Shown here piece by piece: positions 1 through 11,075 of a stretch of 64,000 nt of DNA. Positions within the stretch are counted from its first letter, which is position 1; the number at the start of each line of letters is the position of its first letter. Source of the DNA: Rhodoflexus caldus. Lineage in GTDB: Bacteria; Bacteroidota; Bacteroidia; Cytophagales; Thermoflexibacteraceae. The stretch spans positions 62,001 to 126,000 of the forward strand of contig NZ_JAJPRF010000002.1 of the NCBI RefSeq assembly GCF_021206925.1, read 5' to 3'. The notes beneath the pieces were generated by a model. That model worked only from the letters and a program-made list of their open reading frames with translations, did not search any database and had not been told where the DNA came from. The translations under genes were made by a program, and so were the position numbers.

Positions 1-1338
1 GCTAAATTCTACGTTGATACGGTAGAACTTGGAAGACCCTACACGGCCAATATTTTAGCCGATGATGCCGACCGCGACAGCCTGTTGCTTCGCGCTTTGC
101 CGCGAGGTTTTAATTTGGCAGATGTGGGAATGCGATTCGCCGACCATAGCGGAAGACCTGTATTGCGGTCAGCGCTCACATGGAATCCGGACTGCAGCCT
201 GTTGCCCGATTTGGCAAGAGGCGTATTCAGCCGAACTTTTGAAATTGACTTCCTTGCGAGAGATTTCAGAGATTGCCAGCCTTTTGCTGTTGATACCATT
301 CGTGTGCGTTTGGTGCTGCTGTACCGACAGCAAAACAACCGCGCCCCCGTCATTACGCCAACCGATTTGACACAGACTGCCGCAAAAAGCTATTTCCGCG
401 AAATCCGTGCAGGCGAGCAGGTGCGTCTTACTTTCCGTGCTACCGATGCCGACAACGATACAATTACGCTCACAGGTACGCCCGTTGGCTTTACTTTGGC
501 TGAAACGGGCATGTCGCTTACGCCAAACCCTATCACAGGGCGAGGAACCGTGCAAAGCAATTTTGCGTGGCAACCGCTGTGCAGCCTGCTGACCAACAAC
601 CAGCCGAGAGAGTTTCAACTGACTTTCATAGCTTCCGACCGTAGGCTTTGCAACTTGAACCGTGCCGATACCATTCGCATTACGCTGCGCCTGCTGCCTG
701 TGCCGAATCCTAATCCGCCGGTAATTGGTGCGAGTTTAACGCAAGTGCCGCAAACCCGCCGATATCTCATCAATATTCAGCCCGGGCAGCCCATCGCATT
801 TACCGTTCGCGGTGATGATGCCGACCGCGATGTTATCACCGTTTCTGCTGAATCTCAGGGATTTGCACTAACCGATTTTGGTATGAGTTTTCAAAACAGG
901 GAGGGCATCGCACCATTGGAAGTACCGTTTACGTGGCTTCCCGATTGCAATATGCTCAATCGCCGCCGCGAGTTTGACATCCGCTTTGCAGTGCGCGACA
1001 AAAGCGACTGCGGTTTGAGCCGAACCGATACGATTCTGGTGCAAATGCGATACACGGCCGAGTTTGACCTGCGCAATTTTCAGCCTGCCAACGTATTCAC
1101 GCCAAACGGAGACGGCATTAACGATACGTTCCGAATTCCGAACTGGCCGCCTGAAAATTGTCAAAATGAGTTTCTGAAAATTGAAATTTATAATCGCTGG
1201 GGTAGGTTGGTTTTTCAAAGCAACCAAAAAGATTTTGAATGGGACGGCAAGGGATTTCCCTCAGGGGTTTATTACTACACCATTTTCTTTACCAACGGCA
1301 ATTTCAAGGGTACAGTAACCAAGGTTGATGAAATGTAG
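1..1338 (+). CDS. Secreted repeat protein with gliding-motility (T9SS) C-terminal domain, 5' partial
   Basis: The reading frame is open from the first base of the window, so the N-terminus lies outside it; 445 codons are visible. Three tandem units of about 115-125 residues share a DADRD/DADND motif, a GF-x-L-x-x-x-GM segment and a W-x-P-x-C-x-x-L segment, which suggests stacked Ig/cadherin-like beta domains. The last 85 residues (from NVFTPNGDGIND to the end, with YNRWG, WDG and GVYYY) match the gliding motility-associated C-terminal domain that targets proteins to the type IX secretion system. The protein is therefore probably exported and surface-attached or released. The substrate or adhesive role is unknown. 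The next gene begins 22 nt after the stop. Confidence 0.88.
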   Translation, partial: AKFYVDTVELGRPYTANILADDADRDSLLLRALPRGFNLADVGMRFADHSGRPVLRSALTWNPDCSLLPDLARGVFSRTFEIDFLARDFRDCQPFAVDTIRVRLVLLYRQQNNRAPVITPTDLTQTAAKSYFREIRAGEQVRLTFRATDADNDTITLTGTPVGFTLAETGMSLTPNPITGRGTVQSNFAWQPLCSLLTNNQPREFQLTFIASDRRLCNLNRADTIRITLRLLPVPNPNPPVIGASLTQVPQTRRYLINIQPGQPIAFTVRGDDADRDVITVSAESQGFALTDFGMSFQNREGIAPLEVPFTWLPDCNMLNRRREFDIRFAVRDKSDCGLSRTDTILVQMRYTAEFDLRNFQPANVFTPNGDGINDTFRIPNWPPENCQNEFLKIEIYNRWGRLVFQSNQKDFEWDGKGFPSGVYYYTIFFTNGNFKGTVTKVDEM

Positions 1339-1360
1339 CCCTGTCTCACTATTTTTGCTT

Positions 1361-3262
1361 ATGAAGTTTGTTTATTTTTTTATCACCGTAAGTGTGGCTG
1401 TCGTATTGCAGCAACCTGTTCCGGCGCAAGTTTTGCGCAACCGTGCCGACAGTTTGGAACATTTCATCTGGCAGGCTGCATGGGAGCAACGACAAGCAGC
1501 AGAAAAAGCACTTACATTACTTCAAAACAAGGATAACCTGTTGCCTTTCAAAGACTTGGAAGATTTTAGTTTTGCTGCAATCTCTGTCAGCGATGGCCCT
1601 ATGCTATCCGACTTTGGCAACACTTTGCAACTTTATGCACCCGTAAAGTTATTTTCGGCACGCCGCAACCTGACACGCCAAGCCGCCGATGAGTTGCTGG
1701 CAAAGATGAAGCCTTTCAACGTGGTTATTATTGGCTTGCACGGCAAACCCGACCTGTTGCAGGATTCGCGCACCATAGAGTCGGAGGTTGCCTATCTTAT
1801 CAATCAGTTAGACCGTAAAACCAAAGTGGTGCTGGCCGTATTTGGCAGCCCGATTCAGCTTTTGCAGATAGACCGTTTAGACCGCATAGAGGCAGTTACG
1901 CTCACCTACGATGATACGCAAGATTCGCAGGAGCTGATGGCACAGGCTATTTTCGGAGCGATTGGTTTTCAGGGAAAATTGCCTTTTCATCTGCCCCCGA
2001 TTTTTGACAAAGATACAGGTGTGCCAACGCAGGCATTAGGCCGAATGAAATTTACTTGGCCTGAAGAACTTGGTCTTTCCCGCCTGCAATTGCGCCCGAC
2101 GGATTCCATTGCACGGCTGGCAGTAGAAAAGCAGGCCACACCGGGCTGCGTAGTGCTGGCAGCTAAAAACGGGAAAGTTTTTTACTACAAAGCCTTTGGT
2201 TATCAGACTTTTGACTCTTTGTTGCCCGTGCAGAAAAACCATGTGTACGACCTCGCCTCCATCACCAAAATAAGCACTTCGGTAGCTGCATTGATGAAAT
2301 TGTACGAAGCCAAGAAAATAGATATTGAAAAGCCTTTTTCGCGTTACGAGAGGTCGTGGGCTAAGACCAATAAAAAAAATCTGACGTTGAAAGAGATTTT
2401 GACCCATCAGGCAGGTTTAAAAGCATGGATTCCGTTTTGGCAAAATACCCGCCAGCCCGATGGTACATTGCGTGCCACAGTTTTCAACAAAGATTCTACC
2501 CGCACCTACTCATTGAAAGTTGCCGATAAACTTTACATCAACCACAACTATGTGGACAGCATATTGCTGCAAATCAGGGATTCACCATTGGGCAAACGCG
2601 GCGAATACGTGTACAGTGACCTCTCTTACTACTATTACCCGCGTATGGTACGGCGTCTTTCAGGGAAAGACTTTGATGATTTTCTGGATGCCAATTTTTA
2701 TAGGCCTTTGGGGGCATCAACGCTGACTTTCAACCCGTTATACAAAGGCATTGCGCTGCGCAACATCGTTCCGACCGAATTGGATACAGTCTTTCGCAAG
2801 CAATTGCTGCACGGAACTGTTCACGATGAAGGCGCTGCTATGATGGGAGGAGTTTCCGGTCATGCGGGTTTATTCGGCAACGCGGCAGACCTTGCCAAAC
2901 TCATGCAAATGTACCTGAACAAAGGCTTCTATGCCGGCAGGCAATATATCAAGCCCGAAGTAGTTGAGTATTTTACGCGCTGCCACTCCTGCAATGGTAA
3001 AGACCCTGCCAAAGCCAACCCGCGGGGCATCGGTTTTGACAAGTTGCGTGGTAATAATACAGCTCCATCCGTTTCCGAACAGAGTTTCGGGCACTCCGGT
3101 TTTACAGGTACCTTTACTTGGGCAGACCCGAACAACGGCTTGTTGTATGTATTCCTTTCCAATCGGGTATATCCTACGCGCAACAACAATCGCCTTTCCG
3201 ATTTAAGTATTCGGAGCAACGTGTTAGAGTCTTTTTACCAACTGTTTCAGAGCAGCCGATAG
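1361..3262 (+). CDS. GH3 C-terminal-like domain fused to serine hydrolase (beta-lactamase/class C type)
   Basis: A signal peptide (MKFVYFFITVSVAVVLQQ followed by PVPAQ) precedes about 200 residues resembling the C-terminal alpha/beta domain of glycoside hydrolase family 3 (A-x-K-A-LTLL-x-N-x-x-NLLPF). A penicillin-binding/class C beta-lactamase-like domain follows, with SITK as the SxxK nucleophile motif, YSD as the YxN-like motif and HSG in the KTG position. Bacteroidota proteins of this type usually carry a complete GH3 TIM barrel in front and run to nearly 1000 residues; this one has about 633 and lacks that barrel. It is likely a periplasmic hydrolase acting on peptidoglycan-related or ester substrates. 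An in-frame ATG at 1328 overlapping the previous gene is an alternative start. Confidence 0.82.
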   Translation: MKFVYFFITVSVAVVLQQPVPAQVLRNRADSLEHFIWQAAWEQRQAAEKALTLLQNKDNLLPFKDLEDFSFAAISVSDGPMLSDFGNTLQLYAPVKLFSARRNLTRQAADELLAKMKPFNVVIIGLHGKPDLLQDSRTIESEVAYLINQLDRKTKVVLAVFGSPIQLLQIDRLDRIEAVTLTYDDTQDSQELMAQAIFGAIGFQGKLPFHLPPIFDKDTGVPTQALGRMKFTWPEELGLSRLQLRPTDSIARLAVEKQATPGCVVLAAKNGKVFYYKAFGYQTFDSLLPVQKNHVYDLASITKISTSVAALMKLYEAKKIDIEKPFSRYERSWAKTNKKNLTLKEILTHQAGLKAWIPFWQNTRQPDGTLRATVFNKDSTRTYSLKVADKLYINHNYVDSILLQIRDSPLGKRGEYVYSDLSYYYYPRMVRRLSGKDFDDFLDANFYRPLGASTLTFNPLYKGIALRNIVPTELDTVFRKQLLHGTVHDEGAAMMGGVSGHAGLFGNAADLAKLMQMYLNKGFYAGRQYIKPEVVEYFTRCHSCNGKDPAKANPRGIGFDKLRGNNTAPSVSEQSFGHSGFTGTFTWADPNNGLLYVFLSNRVYPTRNNNRLSDLSIRSNVLESFYQLFQSSR

Positions 3263-3366
3263 TTCGGGCTGTGTATAAGGTTTATGTTTGTTTGGCTACC
3301 TTTACGGCTGCAATTAACATGCTGTGCAAATTATTAAGTTAAGCGAGTGAGCATTTAACCATTGTT

Positions 3367-3424
3367 AGGGTCTTGCGACCGCTAACAGGCTTTCGTGAAT
3401 CCCTAACAGCGGTCGTTAGACCCT
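3367..3424. repeat. Imperfect intergenic hairpin, REP-like
   Basis: Two arms (3367-3389 and 3402-3424) pair through AGGGTCT/AGACCCT and CGACCGCT/AGCGGTCG, separated by a short mismatch and closed by a 12-nt loop. There is no T-run on either side, so it is not a standard terminator. It sits in the 269-nt gap between the serine hydrolase and the ABC permease. The partial self-similarity of the arms suggests a REP/MITE-like repeat, but no second copy was seen in this window. Confidence 0.55.
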
Positions 3425-3531
3425 GTGAGCGGATTGAGATAAGTTCAATTTAAACTGCTTACTTAGCGATAGTCAATACTTCAGGTTTGGCAGGTTTACA
3501 ATGTCTGTCAAGTTTGGTTAGATAATCAAAT

Positions 3532-4391
3532 ATGGAGCAACCAACTGATAATCAGGAACAATGGACGGAAATTATCCGCCCTGAAACCCCTTGGTGGGAC
3601 TTAAAATTAGGTGAGTTGTATCGCTATCGCGACTTGGTGCGCATCTTCGTTTGGCGCGATTTTGTGGCCGCCTACAAGCAAACCTTGCTTGGCCCCATGT
3701 GGCATTTTATCAACCCGTTTGCCAGTACCATCATCAATACAATCGTGTTTGGTGCTATTGCACAGATTCCGATGGAAGGTGTTCCGCCGTTTCTGTTCCA
3801 ATTCACCAGCATGATGATGTGGAGCTATTTCACGCGCTGTTTCAATGCTGCTCAAAATACTTTTTTAGGGAATGCGGGCATTTTTAGCAAGGTGTACTTC
3901 CCTCGTTTGGCAGTTCCTGTGTCTGGGGCTATCTCTGCATTGTTGCAGTTTGGGATTCTGTTTATTTTTTACCTGTTGAGCTTGGGCTGGTACATTTGGC
4001 GCGGCGAACAAGTAAGTGTGGATATAAGTATGCTGGTGTTCTTCCCGATAGCTATGCTGTGCTTGGCATTGTCGGGCATGGGGCTGGGAGCAATTGTAGC
4101 GGCACTCACAACCAAGTATCGCGATTTAAACCTGTTCGTCGGCTATGGCCTCTCATTGCTGATGTACGGTTCTGCGGTAGTATATCCTTTGTCCGCCTTG
4201 CCGGAATCAATTAAGAAATATGCCTTATTTAACCCATTGATTCCTATCATGGAACTTGGACGAAGTGGTCTTTTAGGGGTAGGCAATCCTTCGGCAGTCA
4301 GCATATTCATTAGCCTTGGTGTTTCGGTACTGGTGTTTTTGGTGGGAGTAGCCATGTTCAATCGTGCGGAACGCACTTTCATTGATAGCGT

Positions 4392-4395
<4 letters not shown>
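3532..4395 (+). CDS. ABC-2 type polysaccharide export permease (Wzm/TagG-like)
   Basis: A 287-residue integral membrane protein. A short cytoplasmic N-terminus with the amphipathic signature seen in O-antigen/teichoic acid exporters (YRYRDLVRIFVWRDF, YKQTLLGPMWHFINP) is followed by about six hydrophobic segments. This is the membrane subunit that moves lipid-linked polysaccharide across the inner membrane with an ATPase partner (Wzt/TagH). No such ATPase is encoded beside it. Its stop codon overlaps the start of the next gene (GTGA), so the two are co-translated. The size fits the family. Confidence 0.87.
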
Positions 4396-6356
<1,961 letters not shown>

Positions 6357-6368
6357 TTATAATGGCTA

Positions 6369-6376
6369 CAAATTTA
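6369..6376 (-). promoter_or_regulatory. Putative -7 box for gap
   Basis: On the minus strand these bases read TAAATTTG, a perfect match to the Bacteroidota sigma-ABfr -7 consensus TAnnTTTG. It lies 40 nt upstream of the gap start codon. No clear TTTG was found at the -33 spacing, so the call rests on the -7 box and position only. Confidence 0.45.
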
Positions 6377-6476
6377 AACATCTCAGGCAGATTTGGAAGA
6401 ATTTGTCGGAATGAATTATTTTTTATCTGACAATCAGCATATTGCATTTTTATTAAAAAAATCTTGCGTTGAAGTA

Positions 6477-6507
6477 TTGCAAGTTTGAATGTGGCTTTGC
6501 AACTTTG
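6477..6507 (+). promoter_or_regulatory. Putative promoter of tRNA-Ser
   Basis: TTG at 6477-6479, a 20-nt spacer and CAACTTTG at 6500-6507 (one mismatch to TAnnTTTG) have the spacing of Bacteroidota vegetative promoters. Transcription would begin around 6513, some 10 nt before the mature tRNA end, which is plausible for a short tRNA leader. Confidence 0.55.
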
Positions 6508-6522
6508 CACCACGATTCGCAC

Positions 6523-6610
<88 letters not shown>

Positions 6611-6645
6611 AGTGCCTCAGAATTGTTTCTGAGGCACTTTTTTTT
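6611..6645 (+). terminator. Rho-independent terminator of tRNA-Ser
   Basis: A perfect 10-bp stem AGTGCCTCAG/CTGAGGCACT with an 8-nt loop is followed by a run of eight or more T. It starts at the base after the encoded CCA. Confidence 0.92.
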
Positions 6646-6730
6646 ATTCATGTAAATCTGCCTAACTTTACGTAATTAAAGGTAGGTGATGCAGGATGTT
6701 TGATAACAGAGTAATAATCCGTACTTACAC

Positions 6731-8662
6731 ATGAATTTTCTGGACAGGCTCTCATTTGCACAGAAAGTTGCCCTTGTGGTATCTTCAGTGTTAGCTGGTT
6801 TTCTTATAATTACGGCTGTCGGTTTCTATGTGTATCAACGTCAAATTATTTTGACAAGCAACGAAGACCGTTTAGAGAGTCAGGTAGAAGACCTGCATCA
6901 TATGTTCATGATTCACCATCAGGAACAAGTCAAGCGGCTGGCAAGGATACAAGAAGCCGCTTTTAATTTTTTAAAAGTTAATAGTCAGTCTTTGGATTAT
7001 GATGTTTCCGTAAGTGCAAGCAACATATTAGACAATAACAAGGTTGAGATAACGTTTCGTCCTTATCAGCTGCGCGAATTATATAAATTAGTGGTTGGCC
7101 AGCGGATGCGCTTACAGGCATTTCAGAAAGTAGATGGCGGGTATATCAACATTACCAATGAGGTTGCCGGCTTGAATTTTGACAAATATATTTTCATACC
7201 AAATAACCAAGCCCCCTTTACTTACGAAGCCGATACACAGATTAAAGAAACTGTCCGATTTGACAGTTTAGACGTGGTAATGGTGCGCTACATACCTTGC
7301 CGTCTGGGGCTTACCGATTACGGTTTTCTGAAATTGGAAGTTGTTACAGACTTTAGCGGGCTGTATCAATTGCTGCAAACCAAAAAGTATTACTCTACCG
7401 GCTACCCCTACATTATTAACAATGAGGGGACCATCATTTTTCACCCGAATAAAGAATTTTTGATGCAGAATGCCGCATCAGACCCTGATTATGAGGTCTT
7501 TTTTAGCAAGATGCGTGCTACGAAGAAAGGTCATCAGGAGTTGGTGAGCAAGCAGTCAAAAGTGGATAAAATACACTTCTATTACTTTATAGAGCCCTAT
7601 CAGATTTTTCTTGTGATAGTCGTTTCCAAGTCGGAAATGCTCGACCAGCTATTGTCGCAAATTATCCAGTTTATTGCTTTGGTTTTTGGTTTGCTTGTAG
7701 TGGTCAATGTTGCTATTTCATACAACTTTGTAAACCGATTGTTGAGGCCTGTAAAAAATATTCTTTATTCGCTCAACGAGATGAGCCGAGGCAACTTTCA
7801 GAAGTTGGAAGATACCTCGCGCAGAGACGAAGTGGGCGAACTTACCCAATCTCTTAACAAAGCCATTGAAGGTTTGGAGAGAGCTACCTTATTTGCTACC
7901 GACATCGGGCAGCAGCACTATGACACACATTTTGAGCCACTCAGCAAAGATGATAAATTGGGCAATGCCTTGCTGACCATGCGCGATGCACTCAAAGCAA
8001 GTGCCGAGCACGAAGCCGAACGGCGGATGATGAGTGAGGCCTTGGCTAATTTTTCTGACCTGATACGCAATGCAGGCACCGATTTGAATGTGCTGTGTCG
8101 GCAAACACTTTCTGAATTAGTGAATTTTCTTAACGCACAGCAGGGATGTTTATATCTCGCCGAACACGATGAGTTGATGGAGCAAGCCCGTTTGTCGTTG
8201 GTTGCAACCTTTGCTTACGGTCGCCATAAATTCAAGCAAGACACCATTGTATCGGGTGATAATCTCACGGGACAAGTTTATATAGAAAAACGCTCACTGC
8301 GTATAGATAACCTGCCGCCTGACTATTTTTCCATTGCTTCGGGTTTGGGTAGTACGCCACCGTCTTGCTTGATGATTGTCCCCATCAAACAGAACGACAA
8401 TGTGGTAGGCGTTATTGAAATCGCTTCTTTGCAAGTTCTCACAGAAAAGCAACAGGGATTTGTAGAGCGCATCGCCGAGATTCTGGCAGGCTTCATCATC
8501 AATGCGCAAAACAATGAAAAAATGCGTCGTATGTTGATTGAAAGTCAGATGTTGGCGGAAAATCTGCGTGCACAGGAGGAAGAGATGCGCCAAAATCTGG
8601 AAGAATTGCAGGCCACACAAGAAGAAATGGCACGTCGTGAAAAAAGCCGACTGAACATATAA
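6731..8662 (+). CDS. Membrane sensor: periplasmic Cache-like, HAMP, GAF, coiled coil; no output domain
   Basis: 643 residues. A TM helix near residues 13-33 leads into a roughly 270-residue extracytoplasmic region with Cache-like features, including a second half with YPYIINNEGTIIFHP typical of Cache domains. A second TM at about 305-330 follows, then a HAMP linker (NRLLRPVKNI to RRDEVGELTQSLN). A GAF domain occupies about 450-595 and a charged coiled coil ends the protein (LRAQEEEMRQNLEELQATQE). Related Cytophagales proteins often continue into PAS or kinase domains after this coiled coil. Here the gene stops at SRLNI, so it presumably signals through a partner. It is likely a chemosensor-type receptor with an unknown ligand. 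Confidence 0.83.
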   Translation: MNFLDRLSFAQKVALVVSSVLAGFLIITAVGFYVYQRQIILTSNEDRLESQVEDLHHMFMIHHQEQVKRLARIQEAAFNFLKVNSQSLDYDVSVSASNILDNNKVEITFRPYQLRELYKLVVGQRMRLQAFQKVDGGYINITNEVAGLNFDKYIFIPNNQAPFTYEADTQIKETVRFDSLDVVMVRYIPCRLGLTDYGFLKLEVVTDFSGLYQLLQTKKYYSTGYPYIINNEGTIIFHPNKEFLMQNAASDPDYEVFFSKMRATKKGHQELVSKQSKVDKIHFYYFIEPYQIFLVIVVSKSEMLDQLLSQIIQFIALVFGLLVVVNVAISYNFVNRLLRPVKNILYSLNEMSRGNFQKLEDTSRRDEVGELTQSLNKAIEGLERATLFATDIGQQHYDTHFEPLSKDDKLGNALLTMRDALKASAEHEAERRMMSEALANFSDLIRNAGTDLNVLCRQTLSELVNFLNAQQGCLYLAEHDELMEQARLSLVATFAYGRHKFKQDTIVSGDNLTGQVYIEKRSLRIDNLPPDYFSIASGLGSTPPSCLMIVPIKQNDNVVGVIEIASLQVLTEKQQGFVERIAEILAGFIINAQNNEKMRRMLIESQMLAENLRAQEEEMRQNLEELQATQEEMARREKSRLNI

Positions 8663-8666
8663 ACCC

Positions 8667-9929
8667 CTATTTTTCCGTCATTTTTATCAGCAGATTGAAC
8701 AAACCGCCAAAACCGCTCAGCGGTAAGTTTTCTGCTTTGTCATCAATATTGTGATAATGCGGGTAGTTTTTATCCATCAGGTAAATAAAAAATGTAGGAA
8801 CGCCTTTTATGCTGAATGGGTAATGGTCTGAATTAGCAGCGGGCGCTCGCGGAATGATTTTAGGTAACGCCTGTAAACTTTCGTTAATGGTTCTGAGTTT
8901 TTCAAATTCACGTGTGTGGATGGTGGCATTAACCACGGTTGCGCCGTCTTTGCCTGTGCCTATCAAATCCAGATTCCACAGAAAGTTAATCTGCGAAAGC
9001 GGGAACAGCGGGTTGGCGGCGTAGTGCAGTGAACCCAGTAGCCCCAGTTCTTCTCCTGAAAATGCCATGAAACAAACCGAAAAAGGAGGCGGATTTTTGC
9101 CGAAATGATGTGCAAGTTCAATCAACATGGCTACGCCTGCTGCGTTGTCGTTAGCCCCCGGAATATAAGCCTGCGTGCCAATGGTGCCCAGATGGTCATA
9201 ATGGGCAGTAAATACCACAAAGCGTTCAGGGGTTTCAGTGCCTTTGATATATCCAATTACGTTTTGCGTGATATAATTGGTTTTCAGTTGGCTGTCCATT
9301 CGGAATTTGATTTTTTGGGCAGATTTGCCAATGGCTTCTGGCTTAGCCAACAGAAACGGAGGTTGTAAAGCCTGACCGCTGATGTGCGCCGTTAGGGTAG
9401 GAGAAGTGCCTATCCATACTTTTGCTTTATTCAATTGCGGGATAAGTTCGGGGCAGCGCTCCAGCATCAGGGAGTAGTCCGACATGCGAAAAACGATTCC
9501 CTTCCCTTGATAGTTGGTTTGCATGGCATTTCTGACAACTGCCGAATCGCCTTTAGCTAATAATGTATCCAAATATATCAATTTTGCGCTGCCTTTTCCT
9601 TTGCCTGACACAGGATTTGGTATAAAATCTTTACCAACTATAAGGGATTTTCCGTCAATGATTAAGACCATCTTTTGAGGGAAAGTATTGGCAGTCAGGG
9701 AGAATGATTGGTAATAATCGCTGCCGAAGGGTTGTAAGCCTGCTTCGCGGAAGGCTTTTGCAATCAGTTGAGCGGCTTTTTTATCGCCATCCATGGTGTA
9801 GCCTCTGCCTGCCATTTCGGGGGAACAAAGCAAGCGGATGTTTTGGCGTACTCGCTCCATGTCCTGCGCGATGGCCGGAACAGCAAGTGATATACAAAGG
9901 CTTGCCAGCAATATTTTCAAATACAACAT
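8667..9929 (-). CDS. M28 family zinc aminopeptidase, secreted
   Basis: 420 residues with a signal peptide (MLYLKILLASLCISLAVPA). The cocatalytic zinc ligands and acid/base residues of family M28 are all visible in order: HYDHLG, GANDNAAG, the FSGEELGLLGS pair of glutamates, the NLDLIG Asp, and a final His in YPHYHNIDD. It should release N-terminal amino acids from peptides in the periplasm or outside the cell. It converges on the sensor gene with a 4-nt gap and is divergent from the biotin carrier gene. Confidence 0.93.
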   Translation of the reverse strand: MLYLKILLASLCISLAVPAIAQDMERVRQNIRLLCSPEMAGRGYTMDGDKKAAQLIAKAFREAGLQPFGSDYYQSFSLTANTFPQKMVLIIDGKSLIVGKDFIPNPVSGKGKGSAKLIYLDTLLAKGDSAVVRNAMQTNYQGKGIVFRMSDYSLMLERCPELIPQLNKAKVWIGTSPTLTAHISGQALQPPFLLAKPEAIGKSAQKIKFRMDSQLKTNYITQNVIGYIKGTETPERFVVFTAHYDHLGTIGTQAYIPGANDNAAGVAMLIELAHHFGKNPPPFSVCFMAFSGEELGLLGSLHYAANPLFPLSQINFLWNLDLIGTGKDGATVVNATIHTREFEKLRTINESLQALPKIIPRAPAANSDHYPFSIKGVPTFFIYLMDKNYPHYHNIDDKAENLPLSGFGGLFNLLIKMTEK

Positions 9930-9984
9930 ATCCGATACACGTTATTTTCCGCTAAATTGCGCCAATCAGCGAATTAGTCCAACT

Positions 9985-10485
9985 ATGTATCGTATTCAGG
10001 TTGAAAAAGGCAATGCCTATCAGGTAGAAAACAACGGTGAGTTTCCGGTGGTTAATGAGCAGCCACTGCACTGGGACGTATTGCAAATAGCACCCGGTCG
10101 CTATCATATATTGCTTGATAATCAGACCTTTAACGCCGAAGTGGTGAAGGCCGATTATCAGGCAAAGTCTTTTACGTTCCGTATCAACAACAGAATCTAC
10201 CATTTGGCGGCCAAAGACCGATTCGATTTATTGCTTGAAAAAATGGGTATGGGCAATGCTGCCGGTCATAAAATCAATGATTTGAAAGCACCTATGCCCG
10301 GCCTGATTCTGGGAGTGAGCGTAAGTGAAGGACAGCAGGTAAAAAAAGGCGATACTTTATTGATTTTGGAAGCCATGAAAATGGAGAATGTGCTGAAAGC
10401 ACCTGCCGATGCTACGGTTAAGTCTGTGAAAGTGCAAAAAGGCGACCGTGTAGAAAAAAATGCCATTTTGATTGTTTTTGCCTGA
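9985..10485 (+). CDS. Biotin carboxyl carrier protein (acetyl-/acyl-CoA carboxylase type)
   Basis: 166 residues from the ATG at MYRIQVEKG; a longer upstream frame enters the M28 gene and is not supported. The C-terminal 75 residues form a biotinyl domain with the exact EAMKMEN motif, whose central lysine is biotinylated, preceded by APMPG. The N-terminal 90 residues resemble the linker/BT region of acyl-CoA carboxylase alpha subunits. It carries CO2 between a biotin carboxylase and a carboxyltransferase, neither of which is encoded here. Its stop overlaps the rnhB start (TGATG). Confidence 0.9.
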   Translation: MYRIQVEKGNAYQVENNGEFPVVNEQPLHWDVLQIAPGRYHILLDNQTFNAEVVKADYQAKSFTFRINNRIYHLAAKDRFDLLLEKMGMGNAAGHKINDLKAPMPGLILGVSVSEGQQVKKGDTLLILEAMKMENVLKAPADATVKSVKVQKGDRVEKNAILIVFA

Positions 10486-11075
10486 TGCTGATACCGTCTT
10501 ACACAGATGTTTTGATAGAGGCAGGTGTGGATGAGGCGGGAAGAGGTTGTTTGGCAGGGCCTGTGGTGGCTGCGGCTGTTATTTTACCCAAAGACTACAC
10601 ACACCCGCTGCTGAACGATTCTAAAAAACTCAATTACAGGCAACGTGAAAAGTTGCAAATGGAAATTGAGCGCGATGCACTTGCAATCGGTATCGGAAAC
10701 GCTACCCCCGAAGAAATAGACCGCATCAATATTTTGCAGGCCTCTATTCTTGCCATGAACCGGGCAATAGAAATGCTTTCACCTGTGCCGGAACTGCTGT
10801 TGATAGACGGTAAGTTTTTTTCAACTCATCTGGCTGTTCCCTATCACTGCATTGTCAAAGGCGACGGGTTGTACTACTCCATTGCTGCCGCATCGGTAAT
10901 AGCCAAAACCCATCGCGACCATTTGATGCAGGAATACGCAGAGCAATATCCGCACTACGGGTGGCAACAGAATGCCGGTTATCCGACAAAAATGCACTAC
11001 GAGGCCATTGCTTCGCATGGCATTACACCGCTGCATAGGCGCAGTTTTCGCCTGTTTGCTGCTACAACCGATTGA
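10485..11075 (+). CDS. rnhB: Ribonuclease HII
   Basis: 196 residues. The hallmark GVDEAGRGCLAGP motif (Asp-Glu metal ligands) is followed by NDSKKL, the LLIDG Asp and the YYSIAAASVIAKTHRD segment. It cleaves RNA in RNA/DNA hybrids and removes misincorporated ribonucleotides. It is translationally coupled to the biotin carrier gene by a 1-nt overlap and overlaps the convergent isomerase gene by 14 nt. Confidence 0.96.
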   Translation: MLIPSYTDVLIEAGVDEAGRGCLAGPVVAAAVILPKDYTHPLLNDSKKLNYRQREKLQMEIERDALAIGIGNATPEEIDRINILQASILAMNRAIEMLSPVPELLLIDGKFFSTHLAVPYHCIVKGDGLYYSIAAASVIAKTHRDHLMQEYAEQYPHYGWQQNAGYPTKMHYEAIASHGITPLHRRSFRLFAATTD

